Source: Paenibacillus sp. FSL K6-3182
GTDB lineage: Bacteria; Bacillota; Bacilli; Paenibacillales; Paenibacillaceae
Reading direction: 5' to 3'
Assembly: GCF_037976325.1 (NCBI RefSeq)
Contig: NZ_CP150265.1
Coordinates: forward strand, 1,731,501-1,795,500
Length of the DNA: 64,000 nt
Shown: positions 34,911 through 44,615 of the stretch, piece after piece
Position numbering within the stretch: the first letter of the stretch is position 1
Layout: every line of letters begins with the position of its first letter
Position numbers and translations under genes: made by a program
The notes under the pieces: generated by a model
The model's database searches: none
What the model was told of the DNA's origin: nothing
The model's input: the letters and a program-made list of their open reading frames with translations, nothing else

Positions 34911-35108
34911 ATGCCTAAGATGAAAACTCACAGCAGTCTGAAAGACCGCTTTAAAATTACTGGAACTGGTAAAGTAAAACGTTACAAAGCTTACCGTAAC
35001 CACTTGCTTTCACACAAATCCGGTCGTCAAAAACGCGTACTTGCTGGCCAACCGCTTATGGCTGCTGGCGACGTTCGTCGTTTGAAACAAGGCCTTTCTA
35101 ACTTGTAA
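34911..35108 (+). CDS. rpmI: 50S ribosomal protein L35
   Basis: 65 residues, MPKMKTHSSLKDRFKITGTG and a basic C-terminus with KRYKAYRNHLLSHKS, matching L35. Normal length, AAGGAGG ribosome binding site, between infC and rplT in the usual order. Confidence 0.97.
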   Translation: MPKMKTHSSLKDRFKITGTGKVKRYKAYRNHLLSHKSGRQKRVLAGQPLMAAGDVRRLKQGLSNL

Positions 35109-35158
35109 TAATAAGCTACACCAAATAAGCTAATTCAACCTACAGGAGGTTTCCACTC

Positions 35159-35518
35159 ATGGCAAGAGTTAAAGGCGGTTTTGTCCGCACTCGTCGTCGC
35201 AAAAGAATTCTAAAGCTAGCTAAAGGTTATTTCGGTTCGAAACATCGTCTGTTTAAAACAGCGAAGGAGCAAGTTGGTAAGTCCCTAATGTACGCTTACC
35301 GTGACCGTCGCAACAAAAAACGTGACATCCGCAGACTGTGGATCGTTCGTATTAACGCGGCAGCTCGTATTAACGGACTTTCGTACAACAAATTCATGCA
35401 CGGCTTGAAACTTGCGGGCGTAGAAGTAAACCGCAAAATCCTTGCTGACCTTGCAGTTAACGATATGACTTCGTTCAACTCGCTTGCTGGCATTGCAAAA
35501 GAAAAAATTAACGCTTAG
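35159..35518 (+). CDS. rplT: 50S ribosomal protein L20
   Basis: 119 residues, [20 protein letters not shown] and [20 protein letters not shown] are characteristic. Structural protein of the large subunit and likely autogenous repressor of the operon through its leader. Confidence 0.97.
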   Translation: MARVKGGFVRTRRRKRILKLAKGYFGSKHRLFKTAKEQVGKSLMYAYRDRRNKKRDIRRLWIVRINAAARINGLSYNKFMHGLKLAGVEVNRKILADLAVNDMTSFNSLAGIAKEKINA

Positions 35519-35533
35519 GCGTTGACCTCATAT

Positions 35534-35583
35534 AAGGGCTGTCCAAGTCATCTAATCGATGATTTTTGGACAGCCTTTTTTGC
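35534..35583 (+). terminator. Terminator of the infC operon
   Basis: AAGGGCTGTCCAA pairs with TTGGACAGCCTT, followed by TTTTT. Confidence 0.88.
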
Positions 35584-35704
35584 GGTTTTTTTTTTGCGAA
35601 AATGAACCGACATGCGCACATTTATTGGAGCAGAGGACAAATAAACAGACGGATGCCACCCTCCGCGAATATGCTGTAGGACAACGGGAAGGGAGGGATT
35701 TCGC

Positions 35705-36085
35705 ATGCGTAACGTTTCCAAGCAGCAAGTACGGAAACTGGTCGGCAAATCCATTTATGCAGTACGTCCTGACGGCTCTGTCGTCACTGGCAAGCTCGTT
35801 CGGGTACACCAAAATAAACTGATCGTCGCTCCACTCGAAAAAGACAAAGGCAAGCTCGTGCAAACGAAAGCAATTTTGCCTCTCGTATTGTTTGACCTTC
35901 TTGCCATCGGCACGCTTCCTTTATGGGGCGGCGGCTTTGGTGGTGGCTACGGCGGCGGCAACTGCTGCAACAACAATTTTAACCAATACGGTAATGGCAA
36001 CTATGGTGGCTATGGTGGCAATGCTGGTTATAACGGTAATGCTGGCTACGGCGGTTATGGAAACCAGGGCTACAACGGTTTTTAA
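35705..36085 (+). CDS. Hypothetical protein with glycine-rich tail
   Basis: 126 residues. The first 75 or so (MRNVSKQQVRKLVGKSIYAV, GKLVRVHQNKLIVAPL) look like a small SH3/Sm-like beta fold; a short hydrophobic patch (LPLVLFDLLAIGTLPLWG) leads into a 45-residue tail of GGYGGG, GYGGN and NYGGY repeats containing a CC pair. I do not recognise the family. Similar Gly/Tyr/Asn-rich tails occur in spore coat and surface proteins, which is only a suggestion. GGGAGGG ribosome binding site. Confidence 0.75.
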   Translation: MRNVSKQQVRKLVGKSIYAVRPDGSVVTGKLVRVHQNKLIVAPLEKDKGKLVQTKAILPLVLFDLLAIGTLPLWGGGFGGGYGGGNCCNNNFNQYGNGNYGGYGGNAGYNGNAGYGGYGNQGYNGF

Positions 36086-36099
36086 TGGCAATTAAGTAA

Positions 36100-36561
36100 T
36101 CATAGCGGGGTGAGCGGTTTAAGTAATTCGTAGCAGCGCAGCTCAGGATAGTATTGGACGGTATAGTAACCAAGCTTACTATAGAGTTGATGTGCTTTAC
36201 CATTAACCTGATCGACAAACAGCCTGGCAACTTTGCAATTCTGCGTTTTGCCGTAAGCTTCGCTATGAGCTATTAATTTTCTGCCCCAGTGTCTATTCCG
36301 GTGATCAGGATGCGTGACCATCATATCTAAATAAAGCACCTCACCCATCACTTCAAAATGGATGAAGGAGACTGGAGGGCTTTTTTTAGATAAGGATGCT
36401 ACAAAAGTAACACCGCGACGGAAACGCTTTGGGAGCTCTCGAATCGTTTGCGCATCATGTTGGTGTACCGTATGGGATAAGGGAATAAGCTCATTGCGAA
36501 TGAGGCGAACCACTTCGGCTTGATCATACCTTGGCTCATAAATACGAATCATGCTCATCAT
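36100..36561 (-). CDS. GNAT N-acetyltransferase
   Basis: 153 residues. VLYLDMMVTHPDHRNRHWGRKLIAHSEAYG and VNGKAHQLYSKLGYYTVQYY are the acetyl-CoA and C-terminal motifs. The A-motif glycines are partly replaced (NRHWGRKL), mildly unusual. Start uncertain among three close ATGs at 36561, 36558 and 36552; none has a strong ribosome binding site. Substrate unknown. Confidence 0.75.
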   Translation of the reverse strand: MMSMIRIYEPRYDQAEVVRLIRNELIPLSHTVHQHDAQTIRELPKRFRRGVTFVASLSKKSPPVSFIHFEVMGEVLYLDMMVTHPDHRNRHWGRKLIAHSEAYGKTQNCKVARLFVDQVNGKAHQLYSKLGYYTVQYYPELRCYELLKPLTPL

Positions 36562-36689
36562 TCCATTTCTACCGCGCCAAATGGATCTGGGACGCAGCAT
36601 GAATTTGCCGCATTAGGGCTAAACTAGTATATGTAGCGCGCTAAAGGATTGCGCCGAATACATTTTACAACAAGAGTTGTTTATGGTTC

Positions 36690-36764
36690 TTGACGAACTG
36701 AGATTCACGGCATATAATAAGGAAAGTCTTATCTACCACGTACTGGTATTCGTACCATGTGGTA
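36690..36764 (+). promoter_or_regulatory. Promoter and 5' palindrome of the ilv-leu operon
   Basis: TTGACG, 17-bp spacer and a perfect TATAAT (36713-36718). Immediately after the expected start point lies an inverted repeat TACCAC..GTGGTA (36734-36764) with inner GGTA/TACC pairing, which may be an operator or a 5' mRNA hairpin. Confidence 0.75.
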
Positions 36765-36781
36765 AATACAAAATCAGCATT

Positions 36782-37098
36782 GATGAGGACGAAGTGCTTA
36801 GGGCCCTTTTGAACAGAGAGCGGATGGATTAGCTGCAACCATCGCCAAAATCCCTTTTCTACGAGCTCACCTCGGAGCTGTTTCCTTGAAAAGCAACCAT
36901 GTGTTGCCTATTAGGGGGAATCGCAGGGCAAGCGTTACAGTGCCATTGGTAGAACGTATATGCATGACGTTCTTACTTGTAGAGGTTATACATCGGGAGA
37001 TGTGTAACGAATTTGGGTGGTACCACGGAAGATATACCTTTCGTCCCTCGTTGCTTCGTATTGGAGCATGAGGAACGAGAGGTTTTTTTGTTTTTTCT
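36782..37098 (+). promoter_or_regulatory. Leucine T-box riboswitch
   Basis: The stem I signature GAACAGAGAGCGG, a specifier region GAG-CTC-ACCTCGG with specifier triplet CTC (Leu, 36866-36868), the T-box core GGGTGGTACCACGG (37015-37028) and a terminator (CCTCGTT..AACGAGAGG, then seven T) are all present. Uncharged tRNA-Leu would stabilise the antiterminator and switch on ilvBNC-leuA, as in B. subtilis ilv-leu. Confidence 0.92.
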
Positions 37099-37114
37099 GA
37101 GAGGAGGATGACTG

Positions 37115-38860
37115 ATGATAACGCAAGGTGCAACACTGAAGTCAAAAGAGGAAATGAAGGAAAGAATTTCGAAACCTGAGGTTATTTCTGGTTCGGAAAT
37201 TTTGCTAAGAAGTCTATTGCTTGAGGGTGTAGATTGTGTGTTCGGCTATCCAGGTGGAGCAGTGTTGTACATTTATGACGCGATGCACGGAAACCCCGAT
37301 TTCAATCATTTACTAACACGGCATGAGCAAGGCGCGATTCACGCGGCAGACGGTTACGCCCGCGCAAGCGGCAAAGTAGGCGTATGTATCGCTACATCAG
37401 GTCCTGGTGCAACAAACCTCGTGACGGGAATTGCAACTGCATATATGGATTCCGTACCACTAGTTGTTATTACTGGTAATGTCATCTCCAGCCTGATTGG
37501 CAGCGATGCATTCCAAGAAGCAGACATTACGGGAATCACAATGCCAATCACTAAACACAGCTACTTGGTTCGCGACGTTGAGGATTTGCCTCGTATTATT
37601 CACGAAGCATTCCATATTGCCAATACCGGGCGCAAAGGTCCAGTATTGATCGATATTCCGAAGGACATCTCAGCGGCTAAGACATTGTTCAAGCCAGTAA
37701 CAGAAGTTAGCATCCGTGGTTACAATCCAACGGTCACGCCTAACAAGAATCAAGTGGATAAACTGATTAAGGCGATTGAGCAAGCGGAGCGCCCGCTTAT
37801 ACTAGCAGGCGGCGGAGTCGTTTACTCTGGCGGACATGAAGAGCTGTTCGAATTCGTTACTAAAACGCAAATACCAATTACAACAACATTGCTTGGTTTG
37901 GGAGCTTTCCCAAGCGGCAATGATTTATTCCTAGGCATGCCAGGCATGCATGGCACATATACGGCAAATAAATCGATTCAAAGCGCAGACTTGCTAATTA
38001 ATATTGGCGCTCGTTTCGATGACCGCGTAACCGGCAAGCTTGCGGGCTTTGCTCCACTGGCGAAAATCGTACACATCGATATCGATCCAGCGGAAATCGG
38101 CAAAAACGTACCAACAGACATCCCGATTGTCGGCGATGTGAAGACTGTTCTTGAGATTGTAAATAAGCTCGCGAAACGCGCAGATAAAGCGGATGATTGG
38201 CGTGCGAAGCTCAAAGCTTCATGTGAGCAATATCCGTTCAGCTATACGGATTCTGACGTTGAGCTTAAGCCGCAGTGGGTTGTAGAGCTGATCCATGAGA
38301 CAACGAATGGAGATGCGATTGTAACAACTGACGTTGGTCAACATCAAATGTGGGCTGCTCAGTATTACAAGTTCAACAAGCCTCGTTCATGGGTTACTTC
38401 CGGAGGGCTAGGCACAATGGGCTTCGGATTCCCTTCTGCTATCGGCGCTCAAATGGCGAATCCGGATCGCGTAGTCGTTTCCATTAATGGGGACGGCGGG
38501 ATGCAAATGTGTGCGCAAGAGCTTGCGATTTGCGCAATTAACAACATTCCGGTTAAGGTAGTAATTATCAATAATCAGGTGCTCGGTATGGTAAGACAGT
38601 GGCAGGAGCTTATCTATGACAACCGCTACAGTCATATTGATCTCTCAGGCAGCCCAGACTTTGTGAAGCTGTCAGAAGCTTACGGAGTTAAAGGCTTCCG
38701 CGCAACGAACAAAGAAGAAGCGCGTGCCGCATGGGAAGAAGCATTACGCCATCCTGGTCCGGCTGTTGTTGAGTTCGTCGTTCGGAAAGAAGAGAACGTG
38801 TACCCAATGGTAGCGCAAGGAAGCACCATCGACGAAATGATCATGGGGGATGCGGAATGA
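37115..38860 (+). CDS. ilvB: Acetolactate synthase large subunit
   Basis: 581 residues, three thiamine-diphosphate-enzyme domains. Catalytic Glu in LLTRHEQGAIHAADGYARASGK, FAD/ThDP regions, and the ThDP motif GDGGMQMCAQELAICAINNIPVKVVIINN are visible. It condenses two pyruvates (or pyruvate and 2-oxobutyrate) in the first shared step of branched-chain amino acid synthesis. First gene after the leucine T-box; GAGGAGG ribosome binding site; overlaps ilvN by 4 bases. Confidence 0.96.
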   Translation: MITQGATLKSKEEMKERISKPEVISGSEILLRSLLLEGVDCVFGYPGGAVLYIYDAMHGNPDFNHLLTRHEQGAIHAADGYARASGKVGVCIATSGPGATNLVTGIATAYMDSVPLVVITGNVISSLIGSDAFQEADITGITMPITKHSYLVRDVEDLPRIIHEAFHIANTGRKGPVLIDIPKDISAAKTLFKPVTEVSIRGYNPTVTPNKNQVDKLIKAIEQAERPLILAGGGVVYSGGHEELFEFVTKTQIPITTTLLGLGAFPSGNDLFLGMPGMHGTYTANKSIQSADLLINIGARFDDRVTGKLAGFAPLAKIVHIDIDPAEIGKNVPTDIPIVGDVKTVLEIVNKLAKRADKADDWRAKLKASCEQYPFSYTDSDVELKPQWVVELIHETTNGDAIVTTDVGQHQMWAAQYYKFNKPRSWVTSGGLGTMGFGFPSAIGAQMANPDRVVVSINGDGGMQMCAQELAICAINNIPVKVVIINNQVLGMVRQWQELIYDNRYSHIDLSGSPDFVKLSEAYGVKGFRATNKEEARAAWEEALRHPGPAVVEFVVRKEENVYPMVAQGSTIDEMIMGDAE

Positions 38861-39342
38861 AAAAACACACGATCGCAGTAATCGTTAACGATCAGCCCGG
38901 CGTTCTACAGCGCGTATCTGGTTTGTTCGGACGCCGCGGCTTCAACATTGAAAGCATAACGGTTGGTTCCAGTGAAGAAGCAGGCTTGTCGCGTATGGTC
39001 ATCGTCACTTCTGGTGATGATCATACGCTCGAGCAAGTAACGAAGCAGCTTTATAAGCTGATTGACGTTATTAAGGTCATTGATCTTAGCTCAAATCCAA
39101 TGGTTGGCCGCGAGCTTGCACTCATTAAAGTGAATGCAGAGCCAGCATCTCGTCCGGAAATTTTAGGTGTTGTTGAAACTTTCCGCGCAGCGGTTGTGGA
39201 CATTGGCACTCATTCGCTTATGGTACAAGTAGTAGGGGACACTGAAAAAATCGATGCTATGGTTGAATTGCTTAAACCGTATGGCATTCGTGAACTGTCG
39301 CGCACAGGAGTAACAGCATTAAACAGAGGCAATTCCAAGTAA
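38857..39342 (+). CDS. ilvN: Acetolactate synthase small (regulatory) subunit
   Basis: 161 residues. The N-terminal ACT domain (HTIAVIVNDQPGVLQRVSGLF, RRGFNIESITVG) and the C-terminal regulatory domain ending YGIRELSRTGVTALNRG are typical of IlvH/IlvN; it confers valine feedback. Start overlaps the ilvB stop (ATGA). Confidence 0.95.
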   Translation: MKKHTIAVIVNDQPGVLQRVSGLFGRRGFNIESITVGSSEEAGLSRMVIVTSGDDHTLEQVTKQLYKLIDVIKVIDLSSNPMVGRELALIKVNAEPASRPEILGVVETFRAAVVDIGTHSLMVQVVGDTEKIDAMVELLKPYGIRELSRTGVTALNRGNSK

Positions 39343-39345
39343 TAA

Positions 39346-40458
<1,113 letters not shown>

Positions 40459-40481
40459 TAAAAGATAGAATGTAGGAAAAT

Positions 40482-40555
40482 ATCCCGGTTCGCCGGATCG
40501 TTTGACGATGAGCACGTAGTATCGCCATGTGGTCCGAGCGCACCGGGATCATTTT
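40482..40555 (+). promoter_or_regulatory. Hairpin between ilvC and leuA
   Basis: ATCCCGGT pairs with ACCGGGAT, with an inner CGGATC/GGTCCG stem, followed by CATTTTGTT. Possibly a partial terminator or mRNA stabiliser that lowers leuA relative to ilvC. Confidence 0.55.
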
Positions 40556-40578
40556 GTTCACGGAGGTGCATTGCACAA

Positions 40579-42123
40579 ATGCGGAAAATATATGTTTTCG
40601 ATACAACGCTTCGTGATGGAGAGCAATCTCCTGGGGTTAACCTGAACACGAAGGAAAAGGTAGAGATTGCCCTTCAGCTTGAAAGGCTGGGAGTGGACCG
40701 CATGGAAGCTGGCTTCCCTGCTGCGTCTCCGGGAGACCTTGCTGCAGTTAATGCGGTAGCACGAGCAGTTAAAAATGCTACAGTTATCGGACTCTCTCGC
40801 TCGCGTGAGCAGGATATCGATGCTGTTCGTGAAGCGCTTATCGGCGCACAGGATCCGTGCATTCACGTATTTCTTGCTACAAGTCCGATTCACCGCAAGC
40901 ATAAGCTGCGGATGGAGAAGGAGCAGGTGCTTGAAACGGCAGAGCGTGCCATTCGGTATGCAAAGCAATATTTTGACAAAGTTGAATTCTCAGCAGAGGA
41001 TGCAGGACGTACAGAGCTGGACTTTCTGTGTCAGGTCGTTGAGATGGCCATTAAAGCGGGAGCAACGGTCGTAAACATTCCGGACACGGTCGGTTATATG
41101 AATCCGCAAGAATTCGGGAACATCTTCAAGGTGTTGAAGGAAAATGTACCGAATATCGAAAAAATTCAGCTGAGCGCACATTGTCACAATGATCTCGGCA
41201 TGGCGACTGCAAATTCGCTGGCAGCGATCTTGAATGGTGCAGATCAAGTTGAGGGTACGATCAATGGTATTGGGGAGCGCGCTGGTAACACAGCGATCGA
41301 AGAGATTGCAATGGCGCTTGCTACGCGCCCGGACTACTTCGGAGCTCAAACGACGCTGAACCTGAAAGAAATTGCCAAGACGAGCCGCCTTGTCAGCAAG
41401 CTGACGGGCATGGTCGTTCCAGGCAACAAAGCAATTGTTGGTGCCAATGCATTCGCGCATGAATCTGGTATTCATCAGGATGGCATGCTGAAAGAAAAAA
41501 CGACGTATGAAATCATTTCACCGGATACGATCGGACTGAAGGAATCCAAGCTGGTGCTTGGCAAGCATTCAGGACGCCATGCGTTCCGTGAGAAGCTGAT
41601 CGACCTAGGTTATGAGCTTGAGGACGAAGCGGTTAATGCGGCATTTGCTAAATTTAAAGATTTGGCAGATCGCAAGAAAACCGTAAGTGATGAGGATATT
41701 CTTGCTCTGCTTGAAGAGAAGCTAATTGATACGCCGGAAGTATTTAAATTAGAAATGATTCAAGTCAGTTATGGCAATCAATCTACGCCAAGCGCATCCG
41801 TTCGGATTCGTAAAGCGGAGGGTGAGATCATAGATGAAGCGGCAATCGGCAACGGTTCCGTAGACGCCATCTATAACGCGATCGATAAGGTGACACAGGA
41901 AGTCGTGGAGCTTGAAGATTATTCGATCAAATCCGTATCGCAAGGCAAGGATGCGCAAGGTGAGGTTCATGTTGTACTAAAGCAGGATGATGTTTCTGCT
42001 CAAGGACGTGGACTTAGCACGGACATTCTTGAAGCTAGCGCGCGAGCATACATCGATGCACTTAATCGACTGATCGAGAAGCGCAAGACGCCAGGTCGCC
42101 GCGATAAGATGAGTCTAATCTAA
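40579..42123 (+). CDS. leuA: 2-Isopropylmalate synthase
   Basis: 514 residues, normal length. [39 protein letters not shown] (metal-binding His pair) and [19 protein letters not shown] identify the catalytic TIM barrel; a C-terminal LeuA dimer domain is present, so leucine feedback inhibition is expected. First committed step of leucine synthesis. GGAGGTG ribosome binding site about nine bases before the ATG. Confidence 0.96.
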   Translation: MRKIYVFDTTLRDGEQSPGVNLNTKEKVEIALQLERLGVDRMEAGFPAASPGDLAAVNAVARAVKNATVIGLSRSREQDIDAVREALIGAQDPCIHVFLATSPIHRKHKLRMEKEQVLETAERAIRYAKQYFDKVEFSAEDAGRTELDFLCQVVEMAIKAGATVVNIPDTVGYMNPQEFGNIFKVLKENVPNIEKIQLSAHCHNDLGMATANSLAAILNGADQVEGTINGIGERAGNTAIEEIAMALATRPDYFGAQTTLNLKEIAKTSRLVSKLTGMVVPGNKAIVGANAFAHESGIHQDGMLKEKTTYEIISPDTIGLKESKLVLGKHSGRHAFREKLIDLGYELEDEAVNAAFAKFKDLADRKKTVSDEDILALLEEKLIDTPEVFKLEMIQVSYGNQSTPSASVRIRKAEGEIIDEAAIGNGSVDAIYNAIDKVTQEVVELEDYSIKSVSQGKDAQGEVHVVLKQDDVSAQGRGLSTDILEASARAYIDALNRLIEKRKTPGRRDKMSLI

Positions 42124-42127
42124 AAAG

Positions 42128-42172
42128 AAAGCAGTTCGCCAGAGTATAACCTTTGGGCGGACTGTTTTTTTG
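42128..42172 (+). terminator. Terminator after leuA
   Basis: CAGTTCGCC and GGCGGACTG form a 9-bp stem (one G-T pair) followed by seven T. It separates leuB from the T-box operon. Confidence 0.85.
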
Positions 42173-42334
42173 TTCTTTGATAGATATAGCTTCAAAAAAG
42201 GGATAATCAAAGACCCTATAGTTACAGCCTATAGAGTAAATAGATTTTATATCTTGGTAATCAACTCGTTTTTATGGTACAAATGATAATAGAATGAGAA
42301 TGAATGTGTAGACTTGCATTTTTCAACAGGATTC

Positions 42335-42435
42335 GCCAAGCCAAAACGCCTTTGGCGTCCTTTGGACGCTGAAGTAGCTTTGACGGTGAAATATAAGCCC
42401 TTTATAAGCTAACAAACTTATAAATTCTTATATTT
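42335..42435 (-). repeat. Intergenic repeat element, copy 2
   Basis: On the minus strand it reads AAATATAAGAA, TTATAAGTT, a variable 14 bases, GGCTTATATTTC, then GC-rich hairpins CGTCC-AAA-GGACG and ACGCC-AAA-GGCGT. It matches the element at 6333-6430 in order and spacing. Confidence 0.6.
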
Positions 42436-42488
42436 TTGAAAACGTTGAATGGACAAGTTTAACTTAAAACGAGGAGTGTTACATTATT

Positions 42489-43568
42489 ATGTCAGAAGTT
42501 AAGAAAATTGCAGTTATTGCCGGCGACGGTATCGGCCCCGAGGTAGTTGGCGAAGCTCTTAAAGTGCTCAAAAAAACCGAAGAGCTTTACGGCTACAAAT
42601 TCGAAACAGAACACGGCTTGTTCGGCGGTATTGCAATCGACGAGAAAGGCACACCATTGCCGCAAGAAACACTTGACCTTTGCAAAGGTGCAGACGCGGT
42701 ATTGCTTGGCGCAGTAGGCGGACCAAAATGGGACAACAACTCCAAGGAGCTTCGTCCAGAAACAGGCTTGCTAGGCATTCGCAAAGCACTTGGCCTTTTC
42801 TCAAACATTCGTCCAGCTACCGTATTCGATTGCTTGAAAGAAGCTTCAACTTTGAAGCCAGAAGTGCTTGAAGGCACGGATCTCATCGTTGTTCGTGAAT
42901 TGACTGGCGGTATTTACTTTGGCGAGAAATTCCGTCGTGAAGGCGCTGGCGGCGAAGAAGCGGTTGATACATGCGTATACAACGTGCAAGAAATCGAGCG
43001 CATCGTTCGTCAAGCATTCGATATCGCTATGACTCGCGGCAAACGTCTTGCTTCTGTTGATAAAGCAAACGTACTAGAAACATCCCGTCTATGGCGCGAA
43101 GTGGTAAACCGGATTGCTCCTGAATACCCAGAGGTAGAGCTAGAGCACGTGCTTGTTGACAACTGTGCAATGCAATTGCTTCGTCGTCCTTCGAGCTTTG
43201 ATGTCATCGTAACAGAAAATATGTTCGGCGACATTCTTAGTGATGAAGCTGCAATGCTGACTGGCTCAATCGGAATGCTCTCATCTGCATCGCTTGGCGA
43301 AGGCAGCTTCGGCTTGTATGAGCCGGTACATGGCTCAGCACCTGACATCGCGGGTCAAGGCATCTCCAACCCAATTGCAACAATTCTTTCCGTAGCGCTT
43401 ATGTTCCGCCTTACATTTGGTTACCACGAAGCTGCTGCAGCAATTGAAGCAGCGGTGAAAGAAGTTCTTGATGCAGGCCACCGTACAGGTGATATTGCTG
43501 TTGATAAGAGCACAGCAATCGGCACAACAGAAATGGGCGATTTGATCGTAGCTGCTCTTAGAAAATAA
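42489..43568 (+). CDS. leuB: 3-Isopropylmalate dehydrogenase
   Basis: 359 residues. [66 protein letters not shown] and [14 protein letters not shown] are characteristic. Oxidises and decarboxylates 3-isopropylmalate with NAD. A 365-base gap with terminator and repeat separates it from leuA, so it likely has its own promoter. leuC and leuD do not follow. Confidence 0.96.
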   Translation: MSEVKKIAVIAGDGIGPEVVGEALKVLKKTEELYGYKFETEHGLFGGIAIDEKGTPLPQETLDLCKGADAVLLGAVGGPKWDNNSKELRPETGLLGIRKALGLFSNIRPATVFDCLKEASTLKPEVLEGTDLIVVRELTGGIYFGEKFRREGAGGEEAVDTCVYNVQEIERIVRQAFDIAMTRGKRLASVDKANVLETSRLWREVVNRIAPEYPEVELEHVLVDNCAMQLLRRPSSFDVIVTENMFGDILSDEAAMLTGSIGMLSSASLGEGSFGLYEPVHGSAPDIAGQGISNPIATILSVALMFRLTFGYHEAAAAIEAAVKEVLDAGHRTGDIAVDKSTAIGTTEMGDLIVAALRK

Positions 43569-43576
43569 CATCTAGA

Positions 43577-43639
43577 TTGTAATCATTATAAATAAATATT
43601 GATTATAATATTGACTTGTTTATAAACTAGTGATACTAT
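43577..43639 (+). promoter_or_regulatory. PerR-type box and promoter of the peroxiredoxin gene
   Basis: TTGTAATCATTATAA (43577-43591) matches the PerR box with one mismatch; a poorer partial copy may lie at 43599-43613. Downstream is TTGACT, 17-bp spacer, TACTAT (43611-43639). Confidence 0.7.
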
Positions 43640-43712
43640 TTACTAGGTAAGTCACACAGACGAAGTGACATAAACAATAAAATTTATGGATAGGTCAAGG
43701 AGGTTTTCTATT

Positions 43713-44261
43713 ATGGCAGAGCGTTTGGTAGGCCGTCAGGCCCCTGATTTTTCAATGGAAACGGCAACAGGTGATGGTAAAGATTTCGGTACAGCTTCAC
43801 TTGCAGATTATAAAGGAAAATGGTTGGTATTGTTCTTCTACCCACTAGATTTCACATTCGTATGTCCAACTGAAATTACTGCACTCAGCATGGCTGCAGC
43901 TGAATTCAAAAGCTTGAACACAGAAATTCTTGGTGTCAGCATTGATAGCAAACATAGTCACCGTGCATGGATCAACACGCCGGTTAACGATAATGGTCTA
44001 GGTCAACTAGAATTCCCTCTTGCTGCTGATATTACGAAAAGCGTAGCTCGTGACTACGGTGTATTGATTGAAGAAGAAGGTATCGCTCTTCGCGGTCTAT
44101 TCATCATCAATCCAGAAGGCGAAGTACAATATCAAGTTGTTAACCACAACAACGTTGGCCGCAGCGTAGACGAAACTCTTCGCGTATTGCAAGCTTTGCA
44201 ATCCGGTGGTCTTTGCCCAATCAACTGGAAACCAGGTCAACAAACATTGGTATCGAAATAA
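43713..44261 (+). CDS. 2-Cys peroxiredoxin (AhpC/Prx1 type)
   Basis: 182 residues. The peroxidatic Cys is in YPLDFTFVCPTEI and the resolving Cys in GGLCPINWKPGQ. ALSMAAAEFKSLNTEILGVSIDS and HRAWINTP complete the family signature. Reduces hydrogen and organic peroxides, with thioredoxin or a partner as reductant; no ahpF is adjacent. Start at the ATG after AAGGAGG; nine extra upstream codons are not supported. PerR-like control is indicated by the upstream box. Confidence 0.93.
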   Translation: MAERLVGRQAPDFSMETATGDGKDFGTASLADYKGKWLVLFFYPLDFTFVCPTEITALSMAAAEFKSLNTEILGVSIDSKHSHRAWINTPVNDNGLGQLEFPLAADITKSVARDYGVLIEEEGIALRGLFIINPEGEVQYQVVNHNNVGRSVDETLRVLQALQSGGLCPINWKPGQQTLVSK

Positions 44262-44285
44262 TATATTTCGAATAGCAGTAAAAAC

Positions 44286-44326
44286 AAAACCCGTGCCATT
44301 TAATGGTACGGGTTTTGTTTTTGTCT
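44286..44326 (+). terminator. Terminator of the peroxiredoxin gene
   Basis: AAAACCCGTGCC and GGTACGGGTTTT form a long stem with a TTTG..TTTTT tail. Confidence 0.85.
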
Positions 44327-44414
44327 ACATAGCGATACGGATAATGTGAGGAGAAAGCAGGAATTTCGTCCATGCAGAGCGAATATGGTATACTTAGCAA
44401 CAGATAATAAAAAA

Positions 44415-44594
44415 TGATAGGTTTGTTAACGCAAACTTTAGATGATGGTTGTTAAGATAGGTTTACTACGTAAACCTAAGTTGATGCTTACGAAGATAGG
44501 TTTACTACGTAAACCTAAGATGATGCTTACGAAGATAGGTTTGCTGCGCAAACCTAAGTTGATGCTTACGAAGATAGGTTTGCTACGCAAACCT
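44415..44594 (+). repeat. 39-bp tandem hairpin repeat array
   Basis: One degenerate unit (44415-44454), three complete 39-bp units (44455-44493, 44494-44532, 44533-44571) and a last hairpin. Hairpins (44459-44477, 44498-44516, 44537-44555, 44576-44594) are AGGTTTAC-TAC-GTAAACCT twice, AGGTTTGC-TGC-GCAAACCT and AGGTTTGC-TAC-GCAAACCT, so A-T pairs are replaced by G-C pairs in register. The 20-bp linkers contain TGATGCTTACGAAG. The last hairpin ends just before the AAGGAGG of the next gene. Confidence 0.88.
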
Positions 44595-44615
44595 CTAAGG
44601 AGGAGTCGTCAATGA
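44442..44615 (+). CDS. Possible leader peptide of 13-residue repeats
   Basis: A 57-residue open frame through the hairpin array: MMVVK, then repeats IGLLRKPKLMLTK, IGLLRKPKMMLTK, IGLLRKPKLMLTK, and a final IGLLRKPLRRSRQ. The TGA stop overlaps the ATG of the next gene (ATGA). No ribosome binding site precedes its ATG, and a repeat of 39 bp stays in frame automatically, so coding is unproven. Confidence 0.3.
   Translation: MMVVKIGLLRKPKLMLTKIGLLRKPKMMLTKIGLLRKPKLMLTKIGLLRKPLRRSRQ

Noticed and set aside
44415..44594. CRISPR array
   Set aside because: Units are contiguous tandem copies with no unique spacers between them and no cas genes nearby.
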